Assembly: GCA_000717735.1 (NCBI GenBank)
Contig: JOBE01000014.1
Coordinates: 62,001-126,000 of the forward strand
From: Streptomyces griseoluteus
GTDB taxonomy: Bacteria; Actinomycetota; Actinomycetes; Streptomycetales; Streptomycetaceae
Length of the DNA stretch: 64,000 nucleotides
Direction of reading: 5' to 3'
Shown in pieces: positions 53,664 to 63,665 of this stretch. The stretch's first letter is position 1. Each line of letters starts with the position of its first letter. Under the pieces are notes generated by a model. That model worked only from the letters and a program-made list of their open reading frames with translations, searched no databases and was not told the DNA's origin. The translations under genes and the position numbers were made by a program.

Positions 53664-54977
53664 TCAACTCGGCGTTCCGGCCTTCCGCCGGTCGGTGAAG
53701 CGCGCGCGGTTGCCGATGGCCGTGGAGCCGTGGAGACCCGCGGGCACCGGAATCCGCTCCTCCTCGTCCACGGCGGGCTCCTGAACGGCCTCCGCGGCGG
53801 CAACCCTCTTGCGCCGGCGGTAGCGGGGCGGTACGACCGACTCCGCCCAGCGGGGGGCGCGCGGGGTGAAGCGCGGCAGCAGGAGCAGCACCAGGCCGAT
53901 CGCGCTCAGCGCGACGACGCAGAGGACGATCCACATCGAGGCCGAGTGGACCGAGTACGCCAGCGTCCCGAAGGCGATCAGCGCCGACCAGAAGTACATG
54001 ATCAGCACCGCGCGGCTGTGCGAGTGGCCGATCTCCAGGAGACGGTGATGCAGGTGCCCGCGGTCGGCCGCGAACGGCGACTGGCCCTTCCAGGTGCGGC
54101 GCACGATCGCCAGGACCAGGTCCGCCATCGGGATCGCGATGATCGTCAGCGGCAGCAGCAGCGGGATGAAGACCGGCAGGGCGGCGTGGGTGGCCTCGCG
54201 GGTCGAGCCCTCGAAGATCTTCAGCGCGTCCGGGTCGACCTGGCCGGTGATCGAGATGGCGGAGGCCGCCAGGATCAGTCCGATCAGCATCGAGCCGGAG
54301 TCGCCCATGAAGATCCGCGCCGGGTGCATGTTGTGTGGCAGGAAGCCCAGGCACATGCCCATGAGGATGACCGTGAAGAGCGTCGCGGGGGCGGCGGCCT
54401 CGATCGTGTAGCCGTACCAGAGGCGGTACGCGTACAGGAAGAAGGCGGCGGCGGCGATGCAGACCATGCCGGCGGCGAGGCCGTCGAGACCGTCGACGAA
54501 GTTGACGGCGTTGATGGTGAGGACCACCAGGGCGACGGTCAGGAGCGTGCCCTGCGCCGGGGTCAGGAGGACCACGCCGACGCCGGGGATCGGCAGCCAC
54601 AGGATCGTCAGACCCTGGGCGACCATCACGCCCGCCGAGATCATCTGCGCGCCCAGCTTGATCAGGGCGTCCAGCTCGAACTTGTCGTCGAGGACGCCGA
54701 TCAGCCAGATCAGGGCGGCGCCGGAGAGCAGCGCGCGCGGCTCGTTGGACAGCTCGAAGACGCTGTTCAGGTTCTGCAGGTGGTCGGCGACGAGGAGTCC
54801 CGCGCACAGCCCGAAGAACATGGCGATGCCACCGAGCCTCGGTGTCGGTTCTCGGTGTACGTCGCGGGCACGGATCTCCGGCATCGCCCCGGTCGCGATG
54901 GCGAACTTCCGCACCGGACCGGTGAGCAGATAGGTCACCGCGGCCGTGACACAGAGCGTCAGCAGGTAATCACGCAC
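53664..54977 (-). CDS. MraY/WecA-family undecaprenyl-phosphate sugar-1-phosphate transferase
   Basis: 437 aa from GTG 54977 (VRDYLLTLCVTAA); GTG 55016 and two others are in frame. About ten membrane segments. Active-site blocks: GVLDDKFELD, NFVDGLDGLAAG, RIFMGDSGSM and ADRGHLHHRLLEIGHSH. It joins GlcNAc-1-P (or a similar sugar) to undecaprenyl phosphate, starting a wall-glycopolymer linkage unit. It is well placed to feed the LCP ligase encoded 6 kb downstream. C-terminal tail is Arg/Pro-rich. Confidence 0.9.
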   Translation of the reverse strand: MRDYLLTLCVTAAVTYLLTGPVRKFAIATGAMPEIRARDVHREPTPRLGGIAMFFGLCAGLLVADHLQNLNSVFELSNEPRALLSGAALIWLIGVLDDKFELDALIKLGAQMISAGVMVAQGLTILWLPIPGVGVVLLTPAQGTLLTVALVVLTINAVNFVDGLDGLAAGMVCIAAAAFFLYAYRLWYGYTIEAAAPATLFTVILMGMCLGFLPHNMHPARIFMGDSGSMLIGLILAASAISITGQVDPDALKIFEGSTREATHAALPVFIPLLLPLTIIAIPMADLVLAIVRRTWKGQSPFAADRGHLHHRLLEIGHSHSRAVLIMYFWSALIAFGTLAYSVHSASMWIVLCVVALSAIGLVLLLLPRFTPRAPRWAESVVPPRYRRRKRVAAAEAVQEPAVDEEERIPVPAGLHGSTAIGNRARFTDRRKAGTPS

Positions 54978-55095
54978 GGGCTGCCCCACAGGAATCGCTG
55001 GCCATCTCAGCCCCACACCCTAGCCGTGCCGTCCATGTGGTTTGAGACACCGGGGGCACCCGAACGGTTGCGCTCGGTCTTTCCCCGGCCTTCCC

Positions 55096-56343
55096 TCAGC
55101 GTCCATACGGGGGAAAACGCCCCGTCAGTGCCCGTACCTCCGCCCGGACCCGGGCGGTCTCCCCGGCGTCGTCCCGCAGCGCCGCGGTGAACAGGGTGGC
55201 GATCCGGGCCATCTCCACCGCGCCCATCCCCTGCGTGGTGACGGCCGCGGTGCCGAGCCGGATGCCGCGCGCCTCCCCGTGGGGCAGGGCGCAGGTGTCG
55301 AGCACCAGGCCGGCGGCGGCCAGCCGGGCGCGGGCCGTGCGGCCGTCGACGCCGAGGGGGGCGGGGTCGGCGGTGATGAGGTGGGTGTCGGTGCCGCCGG
55401 TGGTCAGGGCGAAGCCCTCGGCGGCGAGCGCGGCGGCCAGCACCCGGGCGTTCTCGACCACCTGATGGGCGTACCCGGTGAACGCCGGGGTGGACGCCTC
55501 TCCGAAGGCGACCGCCTTGGCCGCGATGGTGTGCATCTGGGCGCCGCCCTGCGTGAACGGGAACACCGCCCGGTCGATCCGCCCCGCGAGGTCGTCACCG
55601 CAGAGGATCATTCCGCCGCGCGGGCCCCGCAGCACCTTGTGGGTGGTCGCGCAGACCACGTCGGCGTACGGCACCGGGTTGGGGGCCGCTCCCCCGGCGA
55701 CCAGGCCGATGGGGTGGGCCGCGTCGGCGATGAGGTAGGCGCCCACCTCGTCGGCGATCTCACGGAAGATCGCGTGGTCGAGGTGGCGGGGGTAGGAGAT
55801 GGAGCCGCACACGATCGCCTTGGGGCGGTGGTGGCGGGCGAGCGCGGCGACCTGTTCGTAGTCGACGAGCCCGGTCTCGGCGTCCACGCCGTACGGGACG
55901 AAGTCGAACCAGCGCCCGGAGAAGTTGGCGGGTGAACCGTGGGTGAGGTGCCCTCCGTGGTTCAGGCCCATGGCGAGGACCGTGTCACCGGGCCTCAGAA
56001 GGGCCGCGTACGCCGCCAGGACGGCCGAGGAGCCCGAGTGGGCCTGGACGTTCGCGTGGTCGGCTCCGAAGAGCGCGGTGGCCCGTTCCACGGCGATCCG
56101 CTCGGCGGCGTCGGCGTACTCGCAGCCGCCGTGGTGACGGGCGCCGGGGTAGCCCTCGGCGTACTTGTTGGCGAGCGGGGAGCCGAGGGCCGCGAGGACG
56201 GCGGACGAGGTGAAGTTCTCGGCCGCGATCAACTGCAGGCTGTCGGTCTGCCGGCGCACCTCGCCGAGCAGCACGTCGGCGATCTCGGGGTCCTGGCGGC
56301 GCAGGACGTCGAGGTCCTCATGGAGGGGCACGGTGACCGACAT
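55096..56343 (-). CDS. glyA: Serine hydroxymethyltransferase (divergent paralogue)
   Basis: 415 aa. PLP fold with Lys236 (CATTHKVLRGPRGG), GLNHGGHLTHGS, ANVQAHSGSSAV and NKYAEGYPG. It interconverts serine and glycine with tetrahydrofolate. The pocket sequence ADAAHPIGLVAGG departs from the usual VDMAHIAGLVAAG, so this second type may have altered activity. ATG 56343. As in Bacillus, it follows the prfA-prmC-sua5-phosphatase block. Confidence 0.9.
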   Translation of the reverse strand: MSVTVPLHEDLDVLRRQDPEIADVLLGEVRRQTDSLQLIAAENFTSSAVLAALGSPLANKYAEGYPGARHHGGCEYADAAERIAVERATALFGADHANVQAHSGSSAVLAAYAALLRPGDTVLAMGLNHGGHLTHGSPANFSGRWFDFVPYGVDAETGLVDYEQVAALARHHRPKAIVCGSISYPRHLDHAIFREIADEVGAYLIADAAHPIGLVAGGAAPNPVPYADVVCATTHKVLRGPRGGMILCGDDLAGRIDRAVFPFTQGGAQMHTIAAKAVAFGEASTPAFTGYAHQVVENARVLAAALAAEGFALTTGGTDTHLITADPAPLGVDGRTARARLAAAGLVLDTCALPHGEARGIRLGTAAVTTQGMGAVEMARIATLFTAALRDDAGETARVRAEVRALTGRFPPYGR

Positions 56344-56480
56344 GTCACCAATGTAGGCACCGGTCCCCTTGCCCGCCCGTCGACTCCTCCCGACGCGCCC
56401 CTCGCACCACTCGGCCCCAAGGAGCCTCCCGGGCATCGGGCCGCTGCGGCGGCCTCCGACCGCCGGACGTGGCCGCGCAG

Positions 56481-57128
56481 TCAATCCCGCGCCGACACAC
56501 CCGTCAGCGCCGTGACCACCGGTTCCAGCGCCTGGTTGATCTCGTCGCCGATCGAGCGGAAGAACGTGATGGGCGCCCCGTACGGGTCGTTGACCTCGTC
56601 CGCGTCGACCGACGGGGCCAGGAGCCACCCGCGTAGAGCCGCCGCCGCGCGGACCAGGGCACGCGCGCGTTCCACCATGCCCTCGTCACGGGCGTCCGGG
56701 AGCGTGGCGGGGTCGATCGCACGGACCAGGCGGGTGAACTCCTTCAGGGTGAAGGTGCGCAGGCCCGCCGAATGGCCCATCGAGATGACCTGGGCCCGGT
56801 GGTCGCGGGTCGCGGTCAGGACCAGGTCGGCGCGGATGACGTGTTCGTCGAGGAGCTCGCGCCCCACGAAGCCGCTGTAGTCCGCGCCGAAGTCGGCGAG
56901 GACCAGTTCCGCGTTGGCCTCCATGGGGGCGCCCTCGTGGCCCCAGGTACCCGCGCTCTCCACGATCAGGCCGCCCCCGAGGGGGTCGCCGAGGCGGTCG
57001 CACAGGGCATGGCGGGTCAGCCGCTCGGTGATGGGCGAGCGGCAGACGTTGCCGGTGCTGACGTGGAGGATGCGGAAGGTGTTGCTGTCGTCGAACCCCG
57101 CTATGCCACGCCCCTCAGGGGCGGTCAA
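56481..57128 (-). CDS. LMW protein-phosphatase-like protein lacking its nucleophilic cysteine
   Basis: 215 aa. LMW-PTP fold: the P-loop reads HVSTGNVCRSP, where CxGNxCRS is usual, so Ser24 replaces the catalytic Cys while Cys29 and Arg30 remain. The general-acid segment NDPYGAPITFF is kept. By position it is the counterpart of Bacillus YwlE, the protein-arginine phosphatase, whose Thr is also lost here (Val28). Start TTG 57128, overlapping the upstream stop, with GAGGTGGCGAG before it. It may be a pseudo-phosphatase that binds phosphoproteins. Confidence 0.85.
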   Translation of the reverse strand: MTAPEGRGIAGFDDSNTFRILHVSTGNVCRSPITERLTRHALCDRLGDPLGGGLIVESAGTWGHEGAPMEANAELVLADFGADYSGFVGRELLDEHVIRADLVLTATRDHRAQVISMGHSAGLRTFTLKEFTRLVRAIDPATLPDARDEGMVERARALVRAAAALRGWLLAPSVDADEVNDPYGAPITFFRSIGDEINQALEPVVTALTGVSARD

Positions 57129-57772
57129 CTCGCCACCTCGAGGTCGGGTACGACCTTCCGGAGCTCCTCCGGGGACAGCGCGCCCTGGCGCAGCAGCACC
57201 GGGACCTTGCCCGTGACGTCGACGATGGACGAGGGGACGATGCCGGGCGTGGGCCCGCCGTCGAGGTAGACGGAGACGGAGTCCCCCAGCATCTGCTGGG
57301 CCGCGTCGCAGTCCTCGGGGGACGGGTGGCCCGTCAGGTTGGCCGAGGACACGGCCATCGGGCCGACCTCGGTGAGCAGCTCGATGGCGACCGGGTGCAG
57401 GGGCATGCGGATGGCGACGGTGCCACGGGTGTCGCCCAGGTCCCACTGGAGGGACGGCTGGTGCCTGGCGACGAGGGTGAGGGCGCCGGGCCAGAAGGCG
57501 TCGACGAGCTCCCAGGCCTGCTCGGAGAAGTCCGTGACCAGGCCGTGGAGGGTGTTCGGGGAGCCGATGAGCACGGGCGTGGGCATGTTGCGGCCACGGC
57601 CCTTGGCGGCCAGCAGGTCCGCCACGGCCTCACTGCTGAAGGCGTCCGCCCCGATCCCGTACACGGTGTCGGTGGGCAGCACGACCAGCTCGCCCCGGCG
57701 GACGGCGGACGCGGCCTCGCGCAGACCGGTCACGCGGTCGGTCGCCTCGTTGCAGTCGTATCGCCGTGCCAT
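57125..57772 (-). CDS. tsaC: L-threonylcarbamoyladenylate synthase (Sua5/TsaC)
   Basis: 215 aa. YrdC/Sua5 fold: LPTDTVYGIGADAF, KGRGRNMPTPVLIG, FWPGALTLVAR, IRMPLHPVAIELL and AVSSANLTGHPSP. It makes threonylcarbamoyl-AMP for the t6A modification of ANN-decoding tRNAs. ATG 57772 shares a base with the stop of a 23-codon frame; the start has GAGGAGG in that frame. Its stop overlaps the phosphatase-like gene by 4 bp. Confidence 0.94.
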   Translation of the reverse strand: MARRYDCNEATDRVTGLREAASAVRRGELVVLPTDTVYGIGADAFSSEAVADLLAAKGRGRNMPTPVLIGSPNTLHGLVTDFSEQAWELVDAFWPGALTLVARHQPSLQWDLGDTRGTVAIRMPLHPVAIELLTEVGPMAVSSANLTGHPSPEDCDAAQQMLGDSVSVYLDGGPTPGIVPSSIVDVTGKVPVLLRQGALSPEELRKVVPDLEVAS

Positions 57773-57843
57773 CAGTTCCCGGCCTCCTCGTACGCGTGGT
57801 TCGTCATCGCAGTCATGCCAGTCGTCGCCGTCATGCCGGTCAT
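57772..57843 (-). CDS. Possible 23-aa coupling peptide between prmC and tsaC
   Basis: The ATG at 57843 overlaps the prmC stop (ATGA), and 23 codons later the TGA shares a base with the tsaC ATG (TGATG). The peptide starts MTGMTATTGMTAMTN, made of repeated ATGAC units, and ends AYEEAGN. The same two junction types flank the 30-codon frame in the AIM24 operon. It may exist only to pass ribosomes to tsaC. Confidence 0.35.
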   Translation of the reverse strand: MTGMTATTGMTAMTNHAYEEAGN

Positions 57844-58721
57844 GGCATGGCCTTGCGGGCGGTCGCGAAGCGCGGCCGGTTGTTCAGGTCCGGGTGGTCG
57901 GCGGCGTCGGCCCAGCCGGCCTCTTCGTTGAAGATCCACGGCACCTGCCCGCCCTGGGTGTCCGCGTGCTCGATGACGACGAGACCGCCGGGGCGGAGCA
58001 GCCGGTGGGCGGTGCGCTCGATGCCACGGATGGTGTCGAGGCCGTCCTCGCCGGAGAAGAGGGCCATCTCCGGGTCGTGGTCGCGGGCCTCGGGCGCCAC
58101 GTACTCCCACTCGGTGAGGGGGATGTACGGCGGGTTGGAGATGACCAGGTCGACCTGGCCGTCCAGCTCCGGGAGGGCGCTGAGCGCGTCGCCCTGGTGG
58201 ACGCTGACGCGGGAGCCCTCGGCGTTCTTGCGGGTCCAGACGAGGGCGTCGTCGGAGAGCTCGACGGCGTGCACGCGCGAGCGCGGCACCTCCTGGGCCA
58301 TGGCGAGCGCGATGGCCCCGGAGCCGGTGCAGAGGTCGACGATGAGGGGTTCGACGACGTCCATGGCGCGTACGGCGTCTATGGCCCAGCCGACGACCGA
58401 CTCGGTCTCGGGGCGGGGCACGAAGACCCCGGGTCCCACCTGGAGCTCCAGGTAGCGGAAGAACGCCCGCCCGGTGATGTGCTGGAGCGGTTCGCGGGCC
58501 TCGCGGCGGGCGACGGTCTCCCAGTAGCGGGCGTCGAAGTCGACGTCCTTGACGTTGTGCAGCTCCCCCCGCTTGACGCCGTGGACGAACGCGGCGAGCT
58601 CCTCCGCGTCGAAACGCGGGGAGGGGACGCCGGCGTCGGCCAGCCGCTGGGTGGCCTGGGCCACCTCGGCGAGCAGCAGACTTCGGGGGCCTGGGGGTCG
58701 CCCCCCAGAAAGTGACTGCAC
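57840..58721 (-). CDS. prmC: Release-factor glutamine methyltransferase PrmC
   Basis: 293 aa. The N-terminal helical substrate-binding domain precedes a class I methyltransferase: FVPRPETESVV, VDLCTGSGAIALAMA and the glutamine-binding NPPY (196-199). It methylates the GGQ glutamine of RF1/RF2, encoded by the upstream prfA. GTG 58721 has GGAGG six bases upstream. Residues 1-14 come from a GC-rich hairpin (CTGGGGGGCGACCCCCAG). Confidence 0.94.
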   Translation of the reverse strand: MQSLSGGRPPGPRSLLLAEVAQATQRLADAGVPSPRFDAEELAAFVHGVKRGELHNVKDVDFDARYWETVARREAREPLQHITGRAFFRYLELQVGPGVFVPRPETESVVGWAIDAVRAMDVVEPLIVDLCTGSGAIALAMAQEVPRSRVHAVELSDDALVWTRKNAEGSRVSVHQGDALSALPELDGQVDLVISNPPYIPLTEWEYVAPEARDHDPEMALFSGEDGLDTIRGIERTAHRLLRPGGLVVIEHADTQGGQVPWIFNEEAGWADAADHPDLNNRPRFATARKAMP

Positions 58722-58770
58722 GCTGGTCCTCCGTGGTGCGGGGTGGGACTTACGGAACTTACGCCGCTGC

Positions 58771-59847
58771 TTACGCCGCTGCGAGCTTGGCGGCCGAGTC
58801 GGCGTCGACGCAGGCCTGGATCATGGGGTCGAGTTCCCCGTCGAGCACCTGGTCGAGGTTGTACGCCTTGAAGCCGACGCGGTGGTCCGAGATCCGGTTC
58901 TCCGGGAAGTTGTACGTACGGATCTTCTCGGACCGGTCGACGGTGCGGACCTGGCTGCGGCGGGCGTCGGCGGCCTTGGACTCGGCCTCCTCCTGCGCGG
59001 CGGCGAGCAGCCGGGAGCGCAGGATGCGCATGGCCTGCTCCTTGTTCTGGAGCTGGCTCTTCTCGTTCTGGCAGGAGGCGACGATGCCGGTCGGCAGGTG
59101 CGTGATGCGGACGGCGGAGTCGGTGGTGTTGACCGACTGGCCGCCGGGGCCCGACGAGCGGTAGACGTCGATGCGCAGGTCGTTGGCGTGGACCTCGACC
59201 TCGACCTCCTCGGCCTCGGGCGTGACGAGCACGCCGGCGGCGGAGGTGTGGATGCGGCCGGCCGACTCGGTCGCGGGGACGCGCTGGACGCGGTGCACCC
59301 CGCCCTCGTACTTGAGGCGGGCCCAGACGCCCTGGCCGGGCTCGGTGGCGCCGTTGCCGCCCTTGGTCTTCACGGCGACCTGGACGTCCTTGTAGCCGCC
59401 CAGCTCGGACTCGGTGGCGTCGATGATCTCGGTCTTCCAGCCGACGCGCTCGGCGTACCGGAGGTACATGCGGAGCAGGTCGCCGGCGAAGAGCGCGGAC
59501 TCGTCGCCGCCCGCGCCCGCCTTGATCTCCAGGATGACGTCCTTGTCGTCGCTCGGGTCGCGCGGGACGAGGAGCAGGCGGAGCTTCTCGGTGAGCTGCT
59601 CCCGGTCCTTCTCCAGCTGCTTGACCTCGGCGGCGAAGTCGGGGTCGTCGTGCGCGAACTCGCGGGCGGTCTCGATGTCGTCACCGGTCCGCTTCCAGGC
59701 CCGGTAGGTGGCGACGATCGGGGTCAGCTCGGCGTAGCGCTTGTTGAGCTTGCGCGCGTTCGCCTGGTCGGCGTGGACCGACGGGTCCGCGAGCTTCGTC
59801 TCCAGGCCGGCGTGCTCGCCGACCAGTTCCTCGACCGCCTCGAACAT
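58771..59847 (-). CDS. prfA: Peptide chain release factor 1
   Basis: 358 aa. Codon-recognition PAT (191-193; in [14 protein letters not shown]) for UAA/UAG and GGQ (235-237; [15 protein letters not shown]) for peptidyl-tRNA hydrolysis. ATG 59847 has AGGAG eight bases upstream. It lies 49 bp before prmC in the same direction. The open frame further upstream to 60048 is not coding. Confidence 0.97.
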   Translation of the reverse strand: MFEAVEELVGEHAGLETKLADPSVHADQANARKLNKRYAELTPIVATYRAWKRTGDDIETAREFAHDDPDFAAEVKQLEKDREQLTEKLRLLLVPRDPSDDKDVILEIKAGAGGDESALFAGDLLRMYLRYAERVGWKTEIIDATESELGGYKDVQVAVKTKGGNGATEPGQGVWARLKYEGGVHRVQRVPATESAGRIHTSAAGVLVTPEAEEVEVEVHANDLRIDVYRSSGPGGQSVNTTDSAVRITHLPTGIVASCQNEKSQLQNKEQAMRILRSRLLAAAQEEAESKAADARRSQVRTVDRSEKIRTYNFPENRISDHRVGFKAYNLDQVLDGELDPMIQACVDADSAAKLAAA

Positions 59848-59892
59848 CGGGGGGCTCCTGGTCTTTTCGTCAGTTGCTACGGGGACGGCAAA

Positions 59893-59936
59893 GCGCCGGT
59901 CCCGGCCACCCGCGCGGGGCGACCGTGGACCGGCGC
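59893..59936 (-). terminator. Hairpin between rpmE and prfA
   Basis: GCGCCGGTCC (59893-59902) pairs with GGACCGGCGC (59927-59936), enclosing 24 nt with further complementarity. It is 10 bp after the rpmE stop. Confidence 0.75.
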
Positions 59937-59945
59937 AGGGGCTCG

Positions 59946-60167
59946 CTACTTCGCGGCGGAGCCGGCCTTGCCGAAGCGGGCCTCGAAGCGGGCCACGCGG
60001 CCGCCGGTGTCGAGGATCTTCTGCTTGCCCGTGTAGAACGGGTGGCACTCGGAGCAGACCTCGGCACGGATGGTGCCTTCGGTGAGGGTGCTACGGGTGG
60101 TGAACGACGCGCCACAGGTGCAGCTGACCTGGGTCTCGACGTACTCGGGGTGAATCTCGCGCTTCAA
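59946..60167 (-). CDS. rpmE: 50S ribosomal protein L31 (zinc-binding form)
   Basis: 73 aa. Four cysteines at 16, 18, 38 and 41 (VSCTCG..EVCSEC) mark the zinc-binding C+ form, the kind replaced by a zinc-free paralogue under zinc limitation. The rest is [13 protein letters not shown] and [21 protein letters not shown]. The start is TTG 60167, with AGGAGACACC upstream. Confidence 0.96.
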   Translation of the reverse strand: MKREIHPEYVETQVSCTCGASFTTRSTLTEGTIRAEVCSECHPFYTGKQKILDTGGRVARFEARFGKAGSAAK

Positions 60168-60301
60168 GGTGTCTCCTAGTTTCGGGAGGGCTCCGGGTCG
60201 CTTCCGCGGGTTGCGACGAGCGTGAACCGGGGCCGACGTACCAGTCTGCCAGGACTGGCCGCATCTGCCCAAACCGGGGTCCGGGCGGAAGTATTCCCCG
60301 G

Positions 60302-61399
60302 CTACCTCACGACGCCGTCGGCCTTGCCCGTGGCCGCGTCGCGCGTCGCCGACGCGGGGATCGGCCGGTCGTTCTTCAGGGCCGTCCAGACCTGCCGCGA
60401 CTGGGCTTCGAGGGGGATGACGCGGTTGAGGTCCCGGGGGTCGTACTCGACGGGCAGGGTGACCATGTGGACGTTCTGGGCGCCGATGCCGGAGAGGCCC
60501 TTCGCGAAGCCCATCAGCTCCTGGACCGAGTCGAGTTCGGAGTCGGGCGTGATGGCCTTGGTGGCGACGTCGGCGAGGCCGAGGAGCTTCGTCGGGTTGC
60601 CGAGCACACCGACGTCCTTGACCTGGTCGATGAAGGCCTTCATGAAGGCCTGCTGGAGCTGGATGCGGCCGAGGTCGCTGCCGTCGCCGACGCTCTTGCG
60701 GGTGCGGACGAGGCCGAGGGACTGCTCGCCGTCGAGGGTGTGGGTGCCCGGCCGGAGGTCGAGGTGGCTCTTGTCGTCCTTGATGGCCGTGGTGGTGGTG
60801 ATCTCCACCCCGCCGAGTTCGTCGATGAGCTTCTTGAAGCCGGTGAAGTCGACCTCGATGTAGTGGTCCATGCGGATGCCCGACATCGACTCGACCGTCT
60901 TGACGGCGCAGGCGGGGCCGCCGGCCTCGTACGCGGTGTTGAACATGGCCCGCTGTTCGCCGGCGACGGTGCCGCCCCGGCCGTCGGTGCAGGAGGGCCG
61001 GTCGACGAGGGTGTCGCGGGGTATGGAGACGACGCTCGCCTTCTTGTGGCCCTCGTAGACGTGGACGACCATCGCGGTGTCGGAGCGGGCGCCGCCCTCG
61101 TCCTTGCCGTAGGCGCCGTTGTCGCCGGCGCGCGAGTCGGAGCCGAGGACGAGGATGTCCATGGAGCCGTCGTCGACGTCGTCGGGGCGGTCGTTGCCCA
61201 GCTGGGCGTTGATGTCGACGCCCTTGATGTTGCCGTCGAGCTTGACGTACACGTATCCGAGTCCGGCGCCGCCGAGGACGAGGACCGCGACGGCCCCCGA
61301 GACGAGGATCGCCGTTCTGCGGCTGCGCGGGGCGGGCGGCTTGCGGCGGCGGCCGCTTCCCGCGCCGCCTATTCGGGCGCTCTTGCTCTGTTCGGTCAT
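60302..61399 (-). CDS. LytR-CpsA-Psr (LCP) family protein
   Basis: 365 aa. A basic N-terminus, one membrane helix ([24 protein letters not shown], about 29-52) and an extracellular LCP domain: [59 protein letters not shown] and [28 protein letters not shown] enzymes move lipid-linked wall glycopolymers onto peptidoglycan. ATG 61399. Upstream is the rho terminator. Confidence 0.93.
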   Translation of the reverse strand: MTEQSKSARIGGAGSGRRRKPPAPRSRRTAILVSGAVAVLVLGGAGLGYVYVKLDGNIKGVDINAQLGNDRPDDVDDGSMDILVLGSDSRAGDNGAYGKDEGGARSDTAMVVHVYEGHKKASVVSIPRDTLVDRPSCTDGRGGTVAGEQRAMFNTAYEAGGPACAVKTVESMSGIRMDHYIEVDFTGFKKLIDELGGVEITTTTAIKDDKSHLDLRPGTHTLDGEQSLGLVRTRKSVGDGSDLGRIQLQQAFMKAFIDQVKDVGVLGNPTKLLGLADVATKAITPDSELDSVQELMGFAKGLSGIGAQNVHMVTLPVEYDPRDLNRVIPLEAQSRQVWTALKNDRPIPASATRDAATGKADGVVR

Positions 61400-61500
61400 C
61401 GTCTTCCCTCGGGCCCTCGGTTCACCATATGTGACGGCGAAGCACCCGAAAGGGTTGCATATGGACCTGTGAGGTTTGGGTGAGAGACGACGGGAACAGC

Positions 61501-61537
61501 ACTGCGCCCACCGTGCGGGGCACGGTGGGCGCAGTGG
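61501..61537 (-). terminator. Intrinsic terminator after rho
   Basis: CACTGCGCCCACCGTG / CACGGTGGGCGCAGTG, a perfect 16-bp stem with loop CGGGG, 68 bp after the rho stop and 102 bp before the LCP start. Confidence 0.85.
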
Positions 61538-61604
61538 TTCACGCAGGTCACGGCGGGGTTACGGGCACGAGGCCCGGTTCTCGTCGTGTGACGCGGGTCT
61601 CGCG

Positions 61605-63665
61605 TCAGTCGTCGTTCTTGCCGCCGGGCGTCGTCTTCTGGATCTGGAGCAGGAACTCGCCGTTCGACTTCGTCTGCTTCATCTTGTCGAGAAGCAGCTC
61701 GATCGCCTGCTGCTGGTCGAGCGCGTGCAGCACGCGACGCAGCTTCCAGGTGACGGCGAGCTCGTCGGCGCCGAGCAGGATCTCTTCCTTACGGGTACCG
61801 GACGCGTCGACGTCCACCGCCGGGAAGATGCGCTTGTCGGCGAGCTTCCGGTCGAGCTTGAGCTCCATGTTGCCGGTGCCCTTGAACTCCTCGAAGATCA
61901 CCTCGTCCATGCGCGAACCGGTGTCGACCAGCGCGGTCGCGAGGATGGTCAGCGAGCCGCCGTCCTCGATGTTGCGCGCGGCACCGAAGAAGCGCTTCGG
62001 CGGGTAGAGCGCGGTCGAGTCGACACCACCGGACAGGATGCGGCCGGAGGCCGGCGCCGCGAGGTTGTACGCGCGGCCCAGGCGGGTGATCGAGTCGAGC
62101 AGGACGACCACGTCGTGACCCAGCTCCACGAGACGCTTGGCGCGCTCGATGGCCAGCTCGGCGACGGTGGTGTGGTCCTCGGCCGGACGGTCGAAGGTCG
62201 AGGAGATGACCTCGCCCTTGACCGACCGCTGCATGTCGGTGACCTCTTCCGGACGCTCGTCGACCAGGACGACCATCAGGTGGCACTCGGGGTTGTTCGT
62301 GGTGATCGCGTTGGCGATCGCCTGCATGATCATGGTCTTGCCGGTCTTCGGCGGGGCCACGATCAGACCGCGCTGGCCCTTGCCGATCGGCGACACGAGG
62401 TCGATGATCCGGGTGGTCAGCACGCCCGGGTCGGTCTCCAGACGGAGCCGGTCCTGCGGGTACAGCGGGGTCAGCTTGTTGAACTCGGGGCGGCCGCGGC
62501 CGGAGTCGGCGGCCATGCCGTTCGCCGAGTCGAGGCGGACCAGCGCGTTGAACTTCTCGCGGCGCTCGCCGTCCTTCGGCTGCCGCACGGCGCCGGTGAC
62601 GTGGTCACCCTTGCGCAGACCGTTCTTGCGGACCTGGGCGAGGGAGACGTACACGTCGTTCGGACCGGGCAGGTAGCCGGAGGTCCGGATGAACGCGTAG
62701 TTGTCGAGGATGTCGAGGATGCCCGCGACGGGGATCAGGACGTCGTCGTCCGCGACCTGCGGCTCGCCGGCCTGGAAGTCGTCACGCCCACGACGCCCAC
62801 GACGGTCGCGGTAACGGCCGCGGCGCCCGCGGCGGCCGCCGGCCTCGTCGTCGTAGTCGTCCTGCGGACCGGCCTGCGGGCCGGCCTGCTGGCTCTGGAC
62901 CTGCTGGCCCTGACCCTGGCCCTGGCCGCCCTGGCGCTGACGCTGGCCGCCCTGGCCACCGCCCTGCTGCTCGTCGCCCTTGCCGCGGTCGCGCTGACGG
63001 TCACGGCGGTCACGGCGCTCGCCGCGCTCCCCGCGCTCGCCCCGCTCGCCGCGGTCACGGCGGCCACGGCCCTCGGCGCCGTCGACGGCGGCGTCGGCCT
63101 TGGTGTCGGTCTGCGTGTCGGCCTTGACCTCGGTACGGGTCTCGGCGCGGGCCTCGGTCTTGACGACCTGCGGGGCCTCGGCCTTGACCTCGCCCTCCGG
63201 CGAACCGGCGGGCGCGGTGGCCCGACGACGACGGCGCTCACCGGCCGGCTGGTCGTCCGACGCCGGCTGACCCGGGATGTCGATCTGCTGCTGGGCGACG
63301 GCCTTCTCGGCCTTCTCCGCCTTGGGCGCGGGGGCCTCGGTGGCGGTCTCGCCCGTACGGGTCTTGGCGGTGGCGCGGCGCTTCGGCTTGGTCTCGGTGG
63401 CGTCGGCGGCCTTGGCGGGGGCGGCGGAGCCTCCACCGGCCTGGGCCTCCTTGATGACCTCGATCAGCTGGCTCTTGCGCATCCGCGCGGTGCCCCTGAT
63501 ACCGAGGCCGGACGCGACCTGCTGCAGCTCGGCCAGGACCATGCCGTCGAGGCCGGTGCCGGAGCGGCGGCGCCGTGCGGTGCCGCCGGTGGCAGCACCT
63601 GCGGCGGGCGCGGCGTCGACACTGCTGTCGGCAGTCACGCCCATCAGATCGGTGGTGTCGCTCAC
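61605..63665 (-). CDS. rho: Transcription termination factor Rho
   Basis: 686 aa from GTG 63665 (VSDTTDLMG). The N-terminal helical domain ([31 protein letters not shown]) is separated from the RNA-binding cold-shock fold ([23 protein letters not shown]) by an insert of about 220 residues (80-300) rich in Arg, Gly, Gln and acidic residues. Then the RecA-like motor with Walker A PPKTGKT (438-444), [15 protein letters not shown] and [15 protein letters not shown]. The insert is typical of high-GC actinobacteria and adds RNA contacts. The ribosome site is GGGAAGGA. It is preceded by a leader of about 330 bp. Confidence 0.97.
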   Translation of the reverse strand: MSDTTDLMGVTADSSVDAAPAAGAATGGTARRRRSGTGLDGMVLAELQQVASGLGIRGTARMRKSQLIEVIKEAQAGGGSAAPAKAADATETKPKRRATAKTRTGETATEAPAPKAEKAEKAVAQQQIDIPGQPASDDQPAGERRRRRATAPAGSPEGEVKAEAPQVVKTEARAETRTEVKADTQTDTKADAAVDGAEGRGRRDRGERGERGERGERRDRRDRQRDRGKGDEQQGGGQGGQRQRQGGQGQGQGQQVQSQQAGPQAGPQDDYDDEAGGRRGRRGRYRDRRGRRGRDDFQAGEPQVADDDVLIPVAGILDILDNYAFIRTSGYLPGPNDVYVSLAQVRKNGLRKGDHVTGAVRQPKDGERREKFNALVRLDSANGMAADSGRGRPEFNKLTPLYPQDRLRLETDPGVLTTRIIDLVSPIGKGQRGLIVAPPKTGKTMIMQAIANAITTNNPECHLMVVLVDERPEEVTDMQRSVKGEVISSTFDRPAEDHTTVAELAIERAKRLVELGHDVVVLLDSITRLGRAYNLAAPASGRILSGGVDSTALYPPKRFFGAARNIEDGGSLTILATALVDTGSRMDEVIFEEFKGTGNMELKLDRKLADKRIFPAVDVDASGTRKEEILLGADELAVTWKLRRVLHALDQQQAIELLLDKMKQTKSNGEFLLQIQKTTPGGKNDD

